A stretch of 64,000 nucleotides of DNA from a virus: the IMG/VR virus record IMGVR_UViG_3300010885_058378, positions 62,001 to 126,000 of that record; one strand, written 5' to 3'. Shown in pieces: positions 1-7,981 of this stretch; within the stretch, counting starts at the first letter, position 1; the number at the start of each line of letters is the position of its first letter. The notes under the pieces were generated by a model. It was given only the letters and a program-made list of their open reading frames with translations. It was not told the origin of the DNA and made no database searches. The translations under genes and the position numbers were made by a program.

Positions 1-2
1 AA

Positions 3-632
3 TGTTTTTTAAAATTTAGAACTATTAATAATCCAGAATGGATGGAAAGTAATCGAAAAGCACAGCTTATAGCACAAAATAAACCAGAGCAAAAAAAGAA
101 AAATGCTCTAGGAGTGTCAAGAAGCTGGGATAATAAGAGGAAAAAGAAAGCTTCAATCTATCTAAAAAATAGATGGAAAACAGATCCAAAATTTGCCGAA
201 AAAGCCAGATCAAATTTAAAAATTAATGATACTCAACATATAAAAAATACATTTGGAATTGGTGGACTAAAAGGATTTTATAATGAAATATACTATGATA
301 GCGCATTAGAGTTATCGTATTTATTATGGTGTGAACAACTTAGTATTCCAATTAAAAGATATGATCTAGATCCAATACAATATGAAATATCAAATAAACA
401 AAAGTTATATTTTCCAGATTTCATTATCCATGAGGACATAGTGGTAGAGATAAAAGGTAAGGGCTTGTATTTTGCTAAAAATAAAGAACAAAATTTAGCG
501 AAAACTGCAGAAGCCAAGAAAAAACTAAAAAATAAATTTATAATAATATTTGATCAAGACAAAGAAGTTAAAACCTACTATAAAAAAGCCAGAAAATTAC
601 ATCATGAAATTAAAAAGCAAAAAGATAATTAA
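3..632 (+). CDS. PD-(D/E)XK homing-endonuclease-like protein, 5' end outside window
   Basis: The frame is open to the left edge, so the start may lie outside the window; an internal ATG at 42 would give 196 residues. A Lys/Arg-rich N-terminal part has a SRSWDN segment reminiscent of NUMOD-type DNA-binding repeats. Further on is a PD-(D/E)XK-like core: a helix with ALEL, then YFPDF, then VVEIKGKG. It overlaps the next gene (C-intein plus polymerase) by 29 bases in another frame. Its position immediately before a C-intein matches the fractured-gene pattern, where a free-standing endonuclease sits between the halves of a split intein. DNA cleavage next to the intein insertion site is inferred from that context. 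An endonuclease domain translationally fused to the upstream N-intein is an alternative that the window cannot exclude. Confidence 0.7.
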   Translation, partial: CFLKFRTINNPEWMESNRKAQLIAQNKPEQKKKNALGVSRSWDNKRKKKASIYLKNRWKTDPKFAEKARSNLKINDTQHIKNTFGIGGLKGFYNEIYYDSALELSYLLWCEQLSIPIKRYDLDPIQYEISNKQKLYFPDFIIHEDIVVEIKGKGLYFAKNKEQNLAKTAEAKKKLKNKFIIIFDQDKEVKTYYKKARKLHHEIKKQKDN

Positions 633-711
633 GAATTACACAGGAAAAGTCCATGATATCTCTGTTAAAAATTCTGCATCCTATAATGTAGAGGGGTTGG
701 GAGTACATAAT
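604..711 (+). other. C-intein (IntC) coding segment
   Basis: Thirty-six codons show the GKVHDI (block F) and GLGVHN (block G) pattern with penultimate His, terminal Asn and a Ser at the +1 extein position. Length and ATG start are those of IntC fragments of naturally split inteins. The insertion point lies before the Ser of the DnaE GRG-SAAG motif, a highly conserved active-site spot typical of inteins. Confidence 0.9.
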
Positions 712-1437
712 TCTGCTGCAGGATGTTTGGTATCATATCTTATTGGTATTACTCAAATTGATCCTATCAAATATGATTTACTCTTTGAGAGATTTTATAA
801 TGAGGGCCGTAATACTGCGGATCATATTTCCATGCCAGATATTGATGTTGATGTTCCAATTAATAAAAGAGAACAGATCATCGAATATATTAAAAATAAG
901 TATGGTTCAGACAAGGTTTCTCAAATGATTACATTTAATACTATGAAAGGCAGGGGTGCCTTAAAAGAAGTATTAAGAGTGTATGACAATATCTCTTTTG
1001 AAGAAATGAATCGAATAACAAAGTTCATTCCTGACGAAGCAAAAATTGCTGACGAATTACAGGAAATGAAAGAAGATACCGGAGAGGCATCTATTATCAG
1101 GTGGGCACTAGAAAACAATGTTGACAAACTGAAGGAGTGGTGCTATATTAGTGATGATGGTTCTCTTGCCGGACCTTTGGCCAAAAGGTTTGAACAAGCC
1201 ATCCGACTTGAAGGAACTAAATCTAATCAATCCAAACATGCCGCCGGTGTAGTTATTAGTAGTCAAAGTCTCAGTGCTGTTTGTCCCATGGTTTATGATT
1301 CTAAAAATAAACAAGCAATAGCAGGGATGGAGATGCAAGATTTGGAAAATTTAGGTTTAATCAAATTTGATATTCTAGGCGTTGCTATGTTAGACAAAAT
1401 TATGACCATATCAGAAATTTTATGCAAAGGAGAATAA
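604..1437 (+). CDS. dnaE: C-terminal split intein fused to the palm segment of DNA polymerase III alpha (DnaE type)
   Basis: Residues 1-36 are a C-intein ending in GLGVHN, directly followed by SAAGCLVSYLIGIT, the conserved DnaE palm motif that normally follows GPGRG. Residues 79-83 (PDIDVD) and D256 (LIKFDILGV) match the three catalytic aspartates of C-family polymerases; HAAGVVIS is also present. After trans-splicing with an N-half encoded upstream of the window, the product would be the PHP/palm part of the replicative polymerase. I chose ATG 604 because it gives an IntC of canonical length; a TTG at 550 would add 18 unrelated residues. The coding sequence stops just after the third aspartate, so the fingers are missing here and encoded at 2315-3940. 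ATG 604 has only a weak Shine-Dalgarno site, so coupling to the overlapping endonuclease gene is plausible. Confidence 0.92.
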   Translation: MKLKSKKIIKNYTGKVHDISVKNSASYNVEGLGVHNSAAGCLVSYLIGITQIDPIKYDLLFERFYNEGRNTADHISMPDIDVDVPINKREQIIEYIKNKYGSDKVSQMITFNTMKGRGALKEVLRVYDNISFEEMNRITKFIPDEAKIADELQEMKEDTGEASIIRWALENNVDKLKEWCYISDDGSLAGPLAKRFEQAIRLEGTKSNQSKHAAGVVISSQSLSAVCPMVYDSKNKQAIAGMEMQDLENLGLIKFDILGVAMLDKIMTISEILCKGE

Positions 1438-1438
1438 A

Positions 1439-1618
1439 ATGCAAAAACAATTTCATGAACTAGCGATTGGTGATAGATTCACAGTTAATGGCGTTGAATA
1501 TATTAAAACTGAAGAAGTTAGAGTTAGCTGTTGCAGAAGTATCAATTGTTATGCTTCTTCTGACGCTAATCAAAAAGGACATTTTCCCGGAAATACAGAA
1601 GTTACAATAAATGGCTAA
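1439..1618 (+). CDS. Small conserved-looking phage protein, 59 aa
   Basis: A short ORF with an excellent Shine-Dalgarno site (AAAGGAG at 1426-1432) right after the polymerase palm gene. Its stop overlaps the start of the exonuclease gene by 8 bases. The protein begins MQKQFHELAIGDRF and contains VEYIKTEEVRVSCCRS and HFPGNTEVTING. The pattern of a short beta-rich module with a CC pair is familiar from small phage proteins of unknown function. No catalytic motif is visible. The operon position suggests co-expression with replication proteins, but no role can be assigned. Confidence 0.75.
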   Translation: MQKQFHELAIGDRFTVNGVEYIKTEEVRVSCCRSINCYASSDANQKGHFPGNTEVTING

Positions 1619-2306
1619 TCTACAAAAAATTTGTGTCTTTGATTTGGAAACAGACGGAGTTAATCCTGATCTTTGCAGTCCAGTTCAAATTGCTGCGGTT
1701 ATGGTTGATCCACTAAAATTAGAAATAGTTAAAGATTCGGAGTTTAATATTACCGTTAAGCCATTGATACTAGAAGAAAAACCAGAGTATGTTTATTCTG
1801 ATTCCGATGTTCTGGACTTTCATGCCAAGGTAAAAGGAAGTACAAAAGATCAGATTTTAGAATCTTGGAAAGCATACCAGAAGCAAGAGCACGGATGGAA
1901 TATGTTCATATCCTACTTGGAAATGTATCATATTAGATCCAGCGGTAAGAAGTCTTGTTTCACGGCACCTATTGCTGCTGGTTATAATATTAATAGGTTT
2001 GATCTTAGGATAATAGAAAGATTAAGTCAAAAATATAATAATCTGAATAAAGAAGGACGATCCTCTTTGTTTTATCCTAGAGACGTGATAGATATCATGA
2101 ATTTAGTATTTTATTGGTTTGAAGGAAATAGCGAACTAAAAAATTATACTCTAGATAACCTTAGAGATTATCTTGGTATAGATAAAGAAGGTGCTCACGA
2201 TGCTCTTAAGGATGTTCAAGATACGGCAAATATCTTAATTAGATTTTTAAAGTTACACAGAAGCTTGTCAAATAAGATTAAGTTTAAATCATCATTTATT
2301 GGATAA
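1611..2306 (+). CDS. DEDDh 3'-5' exonuclease (DnaQ/epsilon-like proofreading)
   Basis: The 231-residue protein carries the three exonuclease motifs: Exo I with D11 and E13 (VFDLETDG), Exo II with D131 (YNINRFDLRII), and Exo III with H196 and D201 (HDALKDVQDT), which makes it the DEDDh subtype. These residues bind two metal ions for 3'-5' removal of mismatched nucleotides. DnaE-type polymerases have no intrinsic proofreading nuclease domain, so a separate epsilon-like subunit is expected. The gene lies between the palm and fingers fragments of the split polymerase, which supports this role. It overlaps the upstream 59-aa gene by 8 bases and is followed after 8 bases by the next polymerase fragment. 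No clamp-binding motif was recognised. Confidence 0.9.
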   Translation: MANLQKICVFDLETDGVNPDLCSPVQIAAVMVDPLKLEIVKDSEFNITVKPLILEEKPEYVYSDSDVLDFHAKVKGSTKDQILESWKAYQKQEHGWNMFISYLEMYHIRSSGKKSCFTAPIAAGYNINRFDLRIIERLSQKYNNLNKEGRSSLFYPRDVIDIMNLVFYWFEGNSELKNYTLDNLRDYLGIDKEGAHDALKDVQDTANILIRFLKLHRSLSNKIKFKSSFIG

Positions 2307-2314
2307 ATTAATTA

Positions 2315-3940
2315 ATGGGTAAGTTTTTTACGTTTGATTGTGGTTGCAAGTTTCCGGTTATAGGCGATAATGAGAATTTTCCAAGAATAGATTTTTCTCC
2401 AAAATTATCTAATATCAACCTTAACTGTGAAAAAACATGGGATTTAATATCTCTTGGTAATACCAAAGGATGTTTTCAATTAGAATCCAGACTAGGCCAA
2501 ACAATGGCCAGAAAACTTAAACCTCATAATATTGAGCAGTTATCGGGATTAATTAGTATTCTCAGGCCAGGATGTCTTGAGGCTATGAGAGATGGTAAAA
2601 GCGTATCAAACCATTATATTGATAAAAAGAATGGATTAGCATCTATTGATTACTTTCATACTGCCTTAGAACCTATTCTTAAAGATACATATTCTGAAAT
2701 GATTTATCAAGAACAGGCTATGTCTATTGCTAAAGAATTAGCTGGATTTAATCTTAAAGAAGCAGACGATCTTAGAAAAGCAATTGGTAAAAAACAAGCG
2801 GATAAAATGGCTAAGGTCAAAGAACAATTTATTATTGGTTCAAAAAATAAGGGACTGATAAACGAGCAGGAAGCAGAACAAATCTTTGAATGGATTGAAA
2901 AAAGTCAAAGATATTTATTTAATGCTAGTCATTCTATTAGTTATGCAATGAATGCTTATCTGTCTGCTTATGCTAAGGCCCATTTCCCAAGAGTCTTTTT
3001 TGCTTCGTATCTTAGGTTTGCCAAAGATAAGATAGATCCTCAACAAGAGATTAAAGAGTTGGTTAGAAATGCTATTGAAATGGATATTGAAATAAGAATA
3101 CCAGACTTTAGAAATTTAAATGAATTATTCATACTCAAGGATAAAAAGATATATTTTGGATTAACAGATATTAAGGGTGTTGGTAATTCAGTATATAAAA
3201 AGATTATCGATCTTGTTAAAGATTGTGATGTTAATGAATTATCTTGGTCACAAACCATGTCTATAGTTCTTTTAAATATAAACTCTATTGCGGCCAAAGC
3301 AATGATTAGTTGTGGGGCGTTTGACTATTTTAAAAAGAATAGATCAGAATTGTTATTTGAATATGAGATATGCAGCGGCTTAACAAAGAAAGAGTTGGGA
3401 TCTTTTAATGACTATATATCTGTTAAACCAGAATCTGGAATATTAGACATATTAAGACACATATATGACAATACTAAGCTTATAAAAGGTAGGAAAGAGG
3501 CTATTAATAACTATATACAATCTATGATACGTCCTCCATATTCTTTGGTTGATAAAATAGAATGGCTATCTGATTCAGAAAATGGTCTACTTGGGGTGGG
3601 AATTACTTGTTCCAAATTAGATGCTTATGATGTAAGTTCTGCAAATTGTAATTGTAAAACCTTTAAAACATCTTTAATTAAAGATAATATTATATTAGTT
3701 GGTGAAATTTCTAATATCAATATTACCAAAACAAAAAATGGTAAAAACCCCGGATTGGAGATGGCATTTGTAACGATTGAGGACCAGTTTGGTACACTAG
3801 ATACTGTGGTCTTTTTTCCAGAACCATTCTCTCAATATAGATCGTATTTATTTATAGGAAGCATACTTGTATTTTCTGGTAATCGTAGTAAGTCGAAAGA
3901 TGGGCTGATTGTGGAAAAGTGCTTTAATCCAGTTTCTTGA
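2315..3940 (+). CDS. dnaE: DNA polymerase III alpha, fingers/HhH/OB fragment
   Basis: The 541-residue protein starts where the palm gene at 604-1437 ends in the DnaE alignment. The series is GCFQLES (residues 53-58), ILRPG, IYQEQAMSIAKELAG, DLRKAIGKK, then the fingers motif FNASHSISYA and AKAHFPRVFFASYL. A helix-hairpin-helix follows (GLTDIKGVGNSVYKKI, from residue 282) and an OB-fold sits near residues 458-520. The first 40 residues, including an FDCGC segment, have no counterpart I recognise and may help the fragments assemble. No intein halves are visible at this second break, so it would have to associate non-covalently with the spliced palm fragment. The Shine-Dalgarno signal is poor. 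Confidence 0.92.
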   Translation: MGKFFTFDCGCKFPVIGDNENFPRIDFSPKLSNINLNCEKTWDLISLGNTKGCFQLESRLGQTMARKLKPHNIEQLSGLISILRPGCLEAMRDGKSVSNHYIDKKNGLASIDYFHTALEPILKDTYSEMIYQEQAMSIAKELAGFNLKEADDLRKAIGKKQADKMAKVKEQFIIGSKNKGLINEQEAEQIFEWIEKSQRYLFNASHSISYAMNAYLSAYAKAHFPRVFFASYLRFAKDKIDPQQEIKELVRNAIEMDIEIRIPDFRNLNELFILKDKKIYFGLTDIKGVGNSVYKKIIDLVKDCDVNELSWSQTMSIVLLNINSIAAKAMISCGAFDYFKKNRSELLFEYEICSGLTKKELGSFNDYISVKPESGILDILRHIYDNTKLIKGRKEAINNYIQSMIRPPYSLVDKIEWLSDSENGLLGVGITCSKLDAYDVSSANCNCKTFKTSLIKDNIILVGEISNINITKTKNGKNPGLEMAFVTIEDQFGTLDTVVFFPEPFSQYRSYLFIGSILVFSGNRSKSKDGLIVEKCFNPVS

Positions 3941-3964
3941 CAGTGTACAGCGGCAGTTTATAAT
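3937..3964 (+). promoter_or_regulatory. Consensus sigma-70-type promoter for ssb
   Basis: TTGACA at 3937-3942 and TATAAT at 3959-3964 are both perfect matches, separated by 16 bases. The -35 box overlaps the stop region of the polymerase fragment gene. A transcript from here would have a leader of about 30 bases ending in AAGGAG (3990-3995), seven bases before the ssb ATG. Confidence 0.85.
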
Positions 3965-4002
3965 ATGGTAGTTGCGAGTTTTCTTTCTTAAGGAGTTGAT
4001 TT

Positions 4003-4374
4003 ATGAATATTACGTTGCTAAAGGGTAATCTTGCTAGGGATCCAGAACTAAGAAATGTAAATACTGGAGGAAAGCAAACATCAGTAGTTAATTTTACTGT
4101 TGCTGTTTCTCGTGAGTATACAAAGGCTAGTGGAGACAAGGATAAGATTACTTCCTTTATAAATTGCGAAGCGTGGGATAGTGGTGCGGAAATGATATCT
4201 GAGTCATTCAAGAAGGGTGATCTGGTTATGGTTGAAGGATCTCTGAGAAATGATTCGTGGGAAAAGGATGGAGTTAAGCATAGTAGTCTAAAAGTTAGAG
4301 TAAATAACTTTTCAAAGATTACAAGACTTTCTAAGAATTCCAGACAGGATTCACAAGAGCCAGTAGCATTCTGA
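4003..4374 (+). CDS. ssb: Single-stranded DNA-binding protein
   Basis: The 123-residue protein has a bacterial SSB OB-fold: MNITLLKGNLARDPELR at the N-terminus, then VVNFTVAVSREY, FINCEAWDSGAEMI and GDLVMVEGSLRNDSW. It would coat single-stranded DNA during replication and recombination. The C-terminal tail is short and ends EPVAF; it keeps the terminal phenylalanine but is much less acidic than the usual DDDIPF tail, so recruitment of partner proteins may differ. The gene has its own strong promoter, an ideal Shine-Dalgarno site and a terminator directly downstream, so it can be expressed independently of its neighbours. Confidence 0.95.
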   Translation: MNITLLKGNLARDPELRNVNTGGKQTSVVNFTVAVSREYTKASGDKDKITSFINCEAWDSGAEMISESFKKGDLVMVEGSLRNDSWEKDGVKHSSLKVRVNNFSKITRLSKNSRQDSQEPVAF

Positions 4375-4403
4375 TAAAGATATTTAAACCCTTTTAAAGA
4401 TAT

Positions 4404-4430
4404 GGGGGTGCTAACACCACCCCCGTATTT
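4404..4430 (+). terminator. Rho-independent terminator after ssb
   Basis: A 7-bp stem GGGGGTG (4404-4410) pairs with CACCCCC (4418-4424) around a 7-base loop, followed by GTATTTTTATC. It lies 30 bases after the ssb stop and ends just before the glycosyltransferase ATG at 4441. Confidence 0.8.
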
Positions 4431-4440
4431 TTATCTTCTT

Positions 4441-6111
4441 ATGACAAAACCAAAACTTAAAATCTTAATGTGTTCTGAAGCTAGTTTTATAAATTCTGGT
4501 TTTGGAATTTATACAAAAGAACTACTGAATAGACTATATGATACCGACAAGTATGATATAGCAGAATTTGCTTCTTATGGATTTGTTAATGACCCAAGAG
4601 ACACTTCTATAAGATGGAAGTATTATGCTAATGCTGTTAAGGATGGAGATCCTAGGCACAAAGAATATTCTTCTAGGGGAGACAATCAATTTGGAAGATG
4701 GAGATTTGAAAAAGTTCTTTTAGATTTTAAGCCCGACGTTGTTATTGATATCAGAGACTACTGGATGACAGCTTATCAGAGGACTTCCCCTCTGCGTAAG
4801 TTTTTCCATTGGGTGTTAATGCCAACAGTAGACTCATCACCACAACAAGAAGAATGGATTGATACTTTCTTAGACGCCGATGCCATATTCACCTATTCTG
4901 ATTGGGGTGCAAAAGTATTAAAAGACCAAGCATCTGGTAAAATCAATTATATAGATACAACATCGCCAGGAATAGACTGTAATGTATTTAAGCCAAAAGA
5001 CAGAAATACAATCAGATCAAATTTTGGAATAAGCGAAGATAGTTTTGTTGTTGGTTCAGTAATGAGGAACCAAAAAAGAAAATTAATTCCTGAGCTTTTT
5101 GCAACATTCAGGATCATTCTAGATAAACTAGAAGCAAATAACAATAAAGAGCTGGCAGATAAAATATTCCTATATCTGCATACAAGCTATCCAGATATGG
5201 GATGGGATATACCGGAAATACTAAGACAGAACAGATTGACCAATAAAGTATTATTCACATACTTATGCAAAAGCTGTGGTAAGGTTTCTTGTTCAAAATT
5301 TCAAGGACCGAGCAAAGTATGCGATAGATGCCTAGCCAAAGCGAGCAGTTTCCCATCTGTTACAGACGGGGTTAGCTCTGAGGAATTAAGCAACATATAT
5401 AATATATTTGATTTATATGTGCAGTATTCTATTTGCGAAGGATTTGGTATGCCACAAGTTGAGGCTGGTGCTTGTGGTGTGCCTATTGCTACTGTAAATT
5501 ATAGTGCCATGTGCGACATAGTAGACAGACTCAATGCTTATCCTATAAAAATTAAATCAGCATTTAAAGAACTAGAAACCAAAGCAATCAGAGTATATCC
5601 AGACAATCAGGATCTTGCTGAATACATTTTAGACTTAGCATCTCAGCCAAAACCCATTCTGAATAAGAAGAGATTTGAAACACATGAACTAACACATAAA
5701 CACTATGATTGGAATAACACTTTTAAGAAATGGGAAAAATATCTAGATAGTCTAGATTCATCGGGCTATAGATCAAATTGGAATACTGGAGAATATCTTG
5801 AACCATTGAATACTCAAATCAATAATCCCAGTAATAGTAATTTTGATAATCTTTTACATATCCTAAATAATAATATGAAAAATGCATCAATGATTGGTGA
5901 TCAAAAAATGCTAGAGTTATTGAATAGCTCAGATTATGGATTCGTTCAAAATGGACCAACAAGTATTCTAGGATATGGTTTTCAAGACCTTAAAGAATAT
6001 ATTAAAACCAATATAGACAATAACAATCAAGCAAAACAAGCAAAAGACAGTAATATTACATTTGATGAAGATTTTATCTTATATTCGAAGCTAAAGAATA
6101 AACAACAATGA
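4441..6111 (+). CDS. GT4-type glycosyltransferase with zinc-ribbon insertion
   Basis: A 556-residue GT-B fold protein. The N-terminal Rossmann part starts KLKILMCSEASF followed by NSGFGIYT. The C-terminal nucleotide-sugar-binding part has the E-x7-E motif (E333, E341 in EGFGMPQVEAGACGVP) typical of retaining GT4 enzymes. A CxxC-x14-CxxC insertion (C276, C279, C294, C297) just before it resembles a zinc ribbon and is unusual for the family. A C-terminal tail of about 120 residues is of unknown fold. I start at 4441; an upstream in-frame ATG at 4402 would place the ssb terminator hairpin inside the coding region. Neither start has a clear Shine-Dalgarno site. It is the first gene of an overlapping operon; donor and acceptor sugars are unknown. 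Confidence 0.88.
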   Translation: MTKPKLKILMCSEASFINSGFGIYTKELLNRLYDTDKYDIAEFASYGFVNDPRDTSIRWKYYANAVKDGDPRHKEYSSRGDNQFGRWRFEKVLLDFKPDVVIDIRDYWMTAYQRTSPLRKFFHWVLMPTVDSSPQQEEWIDTFLDADAIFTYSDWGAKVLKDQASGKINYIDTTSPGIDCNVFKPKDRNTIRSNFGISEDSFVVGSVMRNQKRKLIPELFATFRIILDKLEANNNKELADKIFLYLHTSYPDMGWDIPEILRQNRLTNKVLFTYLCKSCGKVSCSKFQGPSKVCDRCLAKASSFPSVTDGVSSEELSNIYNIFDLYVQYSICEGFGMPQVEAGACGVPIATVNYSAMCDIVDRLNAYPIKIKSAFKELETKAIRVYPDNQDLAEYILDLASQPKPILNKKRFETHELTHKHYDWNNTFKKWEKYLDSLDSSGYRSNWNTGEYLEPLNTQINNPSNSNFDNLLHILNNNMKNASMIGDQKMLELLNSSDYGFVQNGPTSILGYGFQDLKEYIKTNIDNNNQAKQAKDSNITFDEDFILYSKLKNKQQ

Positions 6112-7106
6112 ATATTTTATATATAGGACCATATAGACAAAAGGGTATTATTGGAATAACGTCTCTATTTGTTCTAATTAATATACTGTCTAAAGCTAAT
6201 ACCCGTGTTAGTTCTAGACCTATCTACATCAATGGTGCTGAGCCAGTGGATGTTGGAAATGAAACAATTCTGTCTAGTGAAAAAAGTAGACTAGATAATT
6301 ACGATATGGTTATCCAACATGTAGACCCAAAAGACTGTATAAAAATAAACTCAGTTAAGAAAAATGTAATCATACCTATTCTTAATGAAAGAATATTAGA
6401 TGAAAATACTATTAATAAGCTTGCAGATTTCGACATGGTATTGACAGATACGAAATATTCCTACTCCAGAATTGCAAATGCCGGTAATAAACTATCAAGT
6501 AAAACAAAGAACTATGATTACGATATTCCAATGTCTTCAATATCACAAAATAAATTCAATATAGGAACTTTGGGTCATACTAAAAAACTATATTTTATTG
6601 GTAGTTATAGACATAATATTGCTAATATTAATTATTTATGCAAGTCCTTCATAAGAAACACAGTAAACAATGAGTGTTCTTTGGTATTGTTTTTATTTGA
6701 TATCGATGCCAAAATTAAAAACGATATTGAAAGCATGATATCTAATATATATACAGAAAATAATATTAAGCATGCCATCAACAGAGTCCTTGTTGCACCA
6801 ATAGACCCAACACTAGAGAATATACTTATTGCTCATCAAACTGGCGATATTTTTATTGACTTACAAGACGATAATAGCAACACAGTAAATAGTAAATTTG
6901 CAACAATTCTTAAGAAATCAATCGTTTCATTCGGTGTTGATGACTATGATTATAGTTATAATAGAAATCATACCATATATAGCACAGGATGTGCGGGTGT
7001 TTCATATAAGTCAATAGAGACAAAAACAAAAAGAGCAATATCAGATAATATATATAGTGAGCATATAATACCATTTAAAAAACAGCATATTAATAAAATC
7101 ATATGA
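6108..7106 (+). CDS. Putative GT-B glycosyltransferase
   Basis: The 332-residue protein overlaps the preceding gene by ATGA. It starts MNILYIGPYRQKGIIG, a Rossmann strand-loop typical of GT-B enzymes, and has VIQHVDPKD and DMVLTDTKYS in positions where GT4 enzymes have their acceptor-side loops. Towards the C-terminus, residues around GDIFIDLQDDNSNTVNSKFA resemble the degraded donor-binding region where an E-x7-E motif would lie, but that motif is not intact. I infer a diverged glycosyltransferase from these traits and from the neighbours; it could be an inactive partner subunit. Confidence 0.6.
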   Translation: MNILYIGPYRQKGIIGITSLFVLINILSKANTRVSSRPIYINGAEPVDVGNETILSSEKSRLDNYDMVIQHVDPKDCIKINSVKKNVIIPILNERILDENTINKLADFDMVLTDTKYSYSRIANAGNKLSSKTKNYDYDIPMSSISQNKFNIGTLGHTKKLYFIGSYRHNIANINYLCKSFIRNTVNNECSLVLFLFDIDAKIKNDIESMISNIYTENNIKHAINRVLVAPIDPTLENILIAHQTGDIFIDLQDDNSNTVNSKFATILKKSIVSFGVDDYDYSYNRNHTIYSTGCAGVSYKSIETKTKRAISDNIYSEHIIPFKKQHINKII

Positions 7107-7981
7107 GTATCACCAATTCAATTCTAAATATCGCTTACGGAACTCTTAATAAAAGAATTAATCTTCTTTATTCTCCTAGCTTAATGTTGTTTGATAATAT
7201 TTTTAATGATGTAGATAATATTAATTTATTTTTTGATGGAGATGAGGTATCAGATTACTATTATGATTGTTATTTTTCTAATAATTTTTTAGACCATACA
7301 AATAATACTAAAAAACTATCAGATAAAGCACACCTAAAGGATATTATAGCTTTTCATTACCCTCCTCCCCCAAGCTTTAAAAAAGAAGATGTAGTACTAT
7401 TGCAAAATAATACTAAACACATTCATAAGATCTTTTTTGGCGAACATATTATGCAATCATGGAGATATCCTCAAGATAATAAAACAACAATTATGAATTA
7501 TGGTATCCCTGTTACTGAATGGTCAGCAACAAGAGATAAGAATGTATTAATATTTAATCTAGAAAATAATCCACAAATAGACACTTTACACAAAACAATA
7601 TCTTCAAACATACCCAATACAGACATTATAAAAGCCATTAGTCCATCAAATATCTCTATTAATAATCTTGGACAATTTTTATCACAATACAAAGTCTGCA
7701 TCGATCTTGGCAATACGGTCAATACTCTGTTTGCGATGTCCTGTGGGGTAGAATGTGTTTCTCCCATAACAAATGATAAAGATAATTCTCTTATGCACAA
7801 TATTAGTGATTTTAATAGCATATTATATACTTTAACAAATATTTTATCAAAAAATACAAGCGAGCAAACGCGACACGAAGGTTCGGAACTAATTTACTCA
7901 AAATATGATTATAATACATTCAAAAATAATATGGTGGAATATATGACTAATTTTAAAAACAATGAGATATTTGTACTATGA
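7103..7981 (+). CDS. Putative diverged glycosyltransferase (GT-B C-terminal-like)
   Basis: The 292-residue protein overlaps both neighbours by ATGA. The recognisable part is the C-terminal half, where LSQYKVCIDLGNTVNTLF runs into AMSCGVECVSPIT: the pattern of the second Rossmann domain of GT-B enzymes, where the usual catalytic E-x7-E is replaced. The end (YSKYDYNTFKNNMVEYM) resembles the helix that closes GT4 enzymes. The N-terminal half has no motif I can name. Assignment to sugar transfer rests on this weak similarity and on the operon. Confidence 0.5.
   Translation: MSITNSILNIAYGTLNKRINLLYSPSLMLFDNIFNDVDNINLFFDGDEVSDYYYDCYFSNNFLDHTNNTKKLSDKAHLKDIIAFHYPPPPSFKKEDVVLLQNNTKHIHKIFFGEHIMQSWRYPQDNKTTIMNYGIPVTEWSATRDKNVLIFNLENNPQIDTLHKTISSNIPNTDIIKAISPSNISINNLGQFLSQYKVCIDLGNTVNTLFAMSCGVECVSPITNDKDNSLMHNISDFNSILYTLTNILSKNTSEQTRHEGSELIYSKYDYNTFKNNMVEYMTNFKNNEIFVL

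Noticed and set aside
1420-1437. Possible second split intein at the end of the palm gene (ILCKGE then stop)
   Set aside because: Only three residues follow the cysteine, and the fingers gene does not start with a C-intein motif.
4402-4440. Upstream start of the glycosyltransferase at ATG 4402
   Set aside because: Its first codons are the arms of the ssb terminator hairpin, and the family-type N-terminus starts at 4441.
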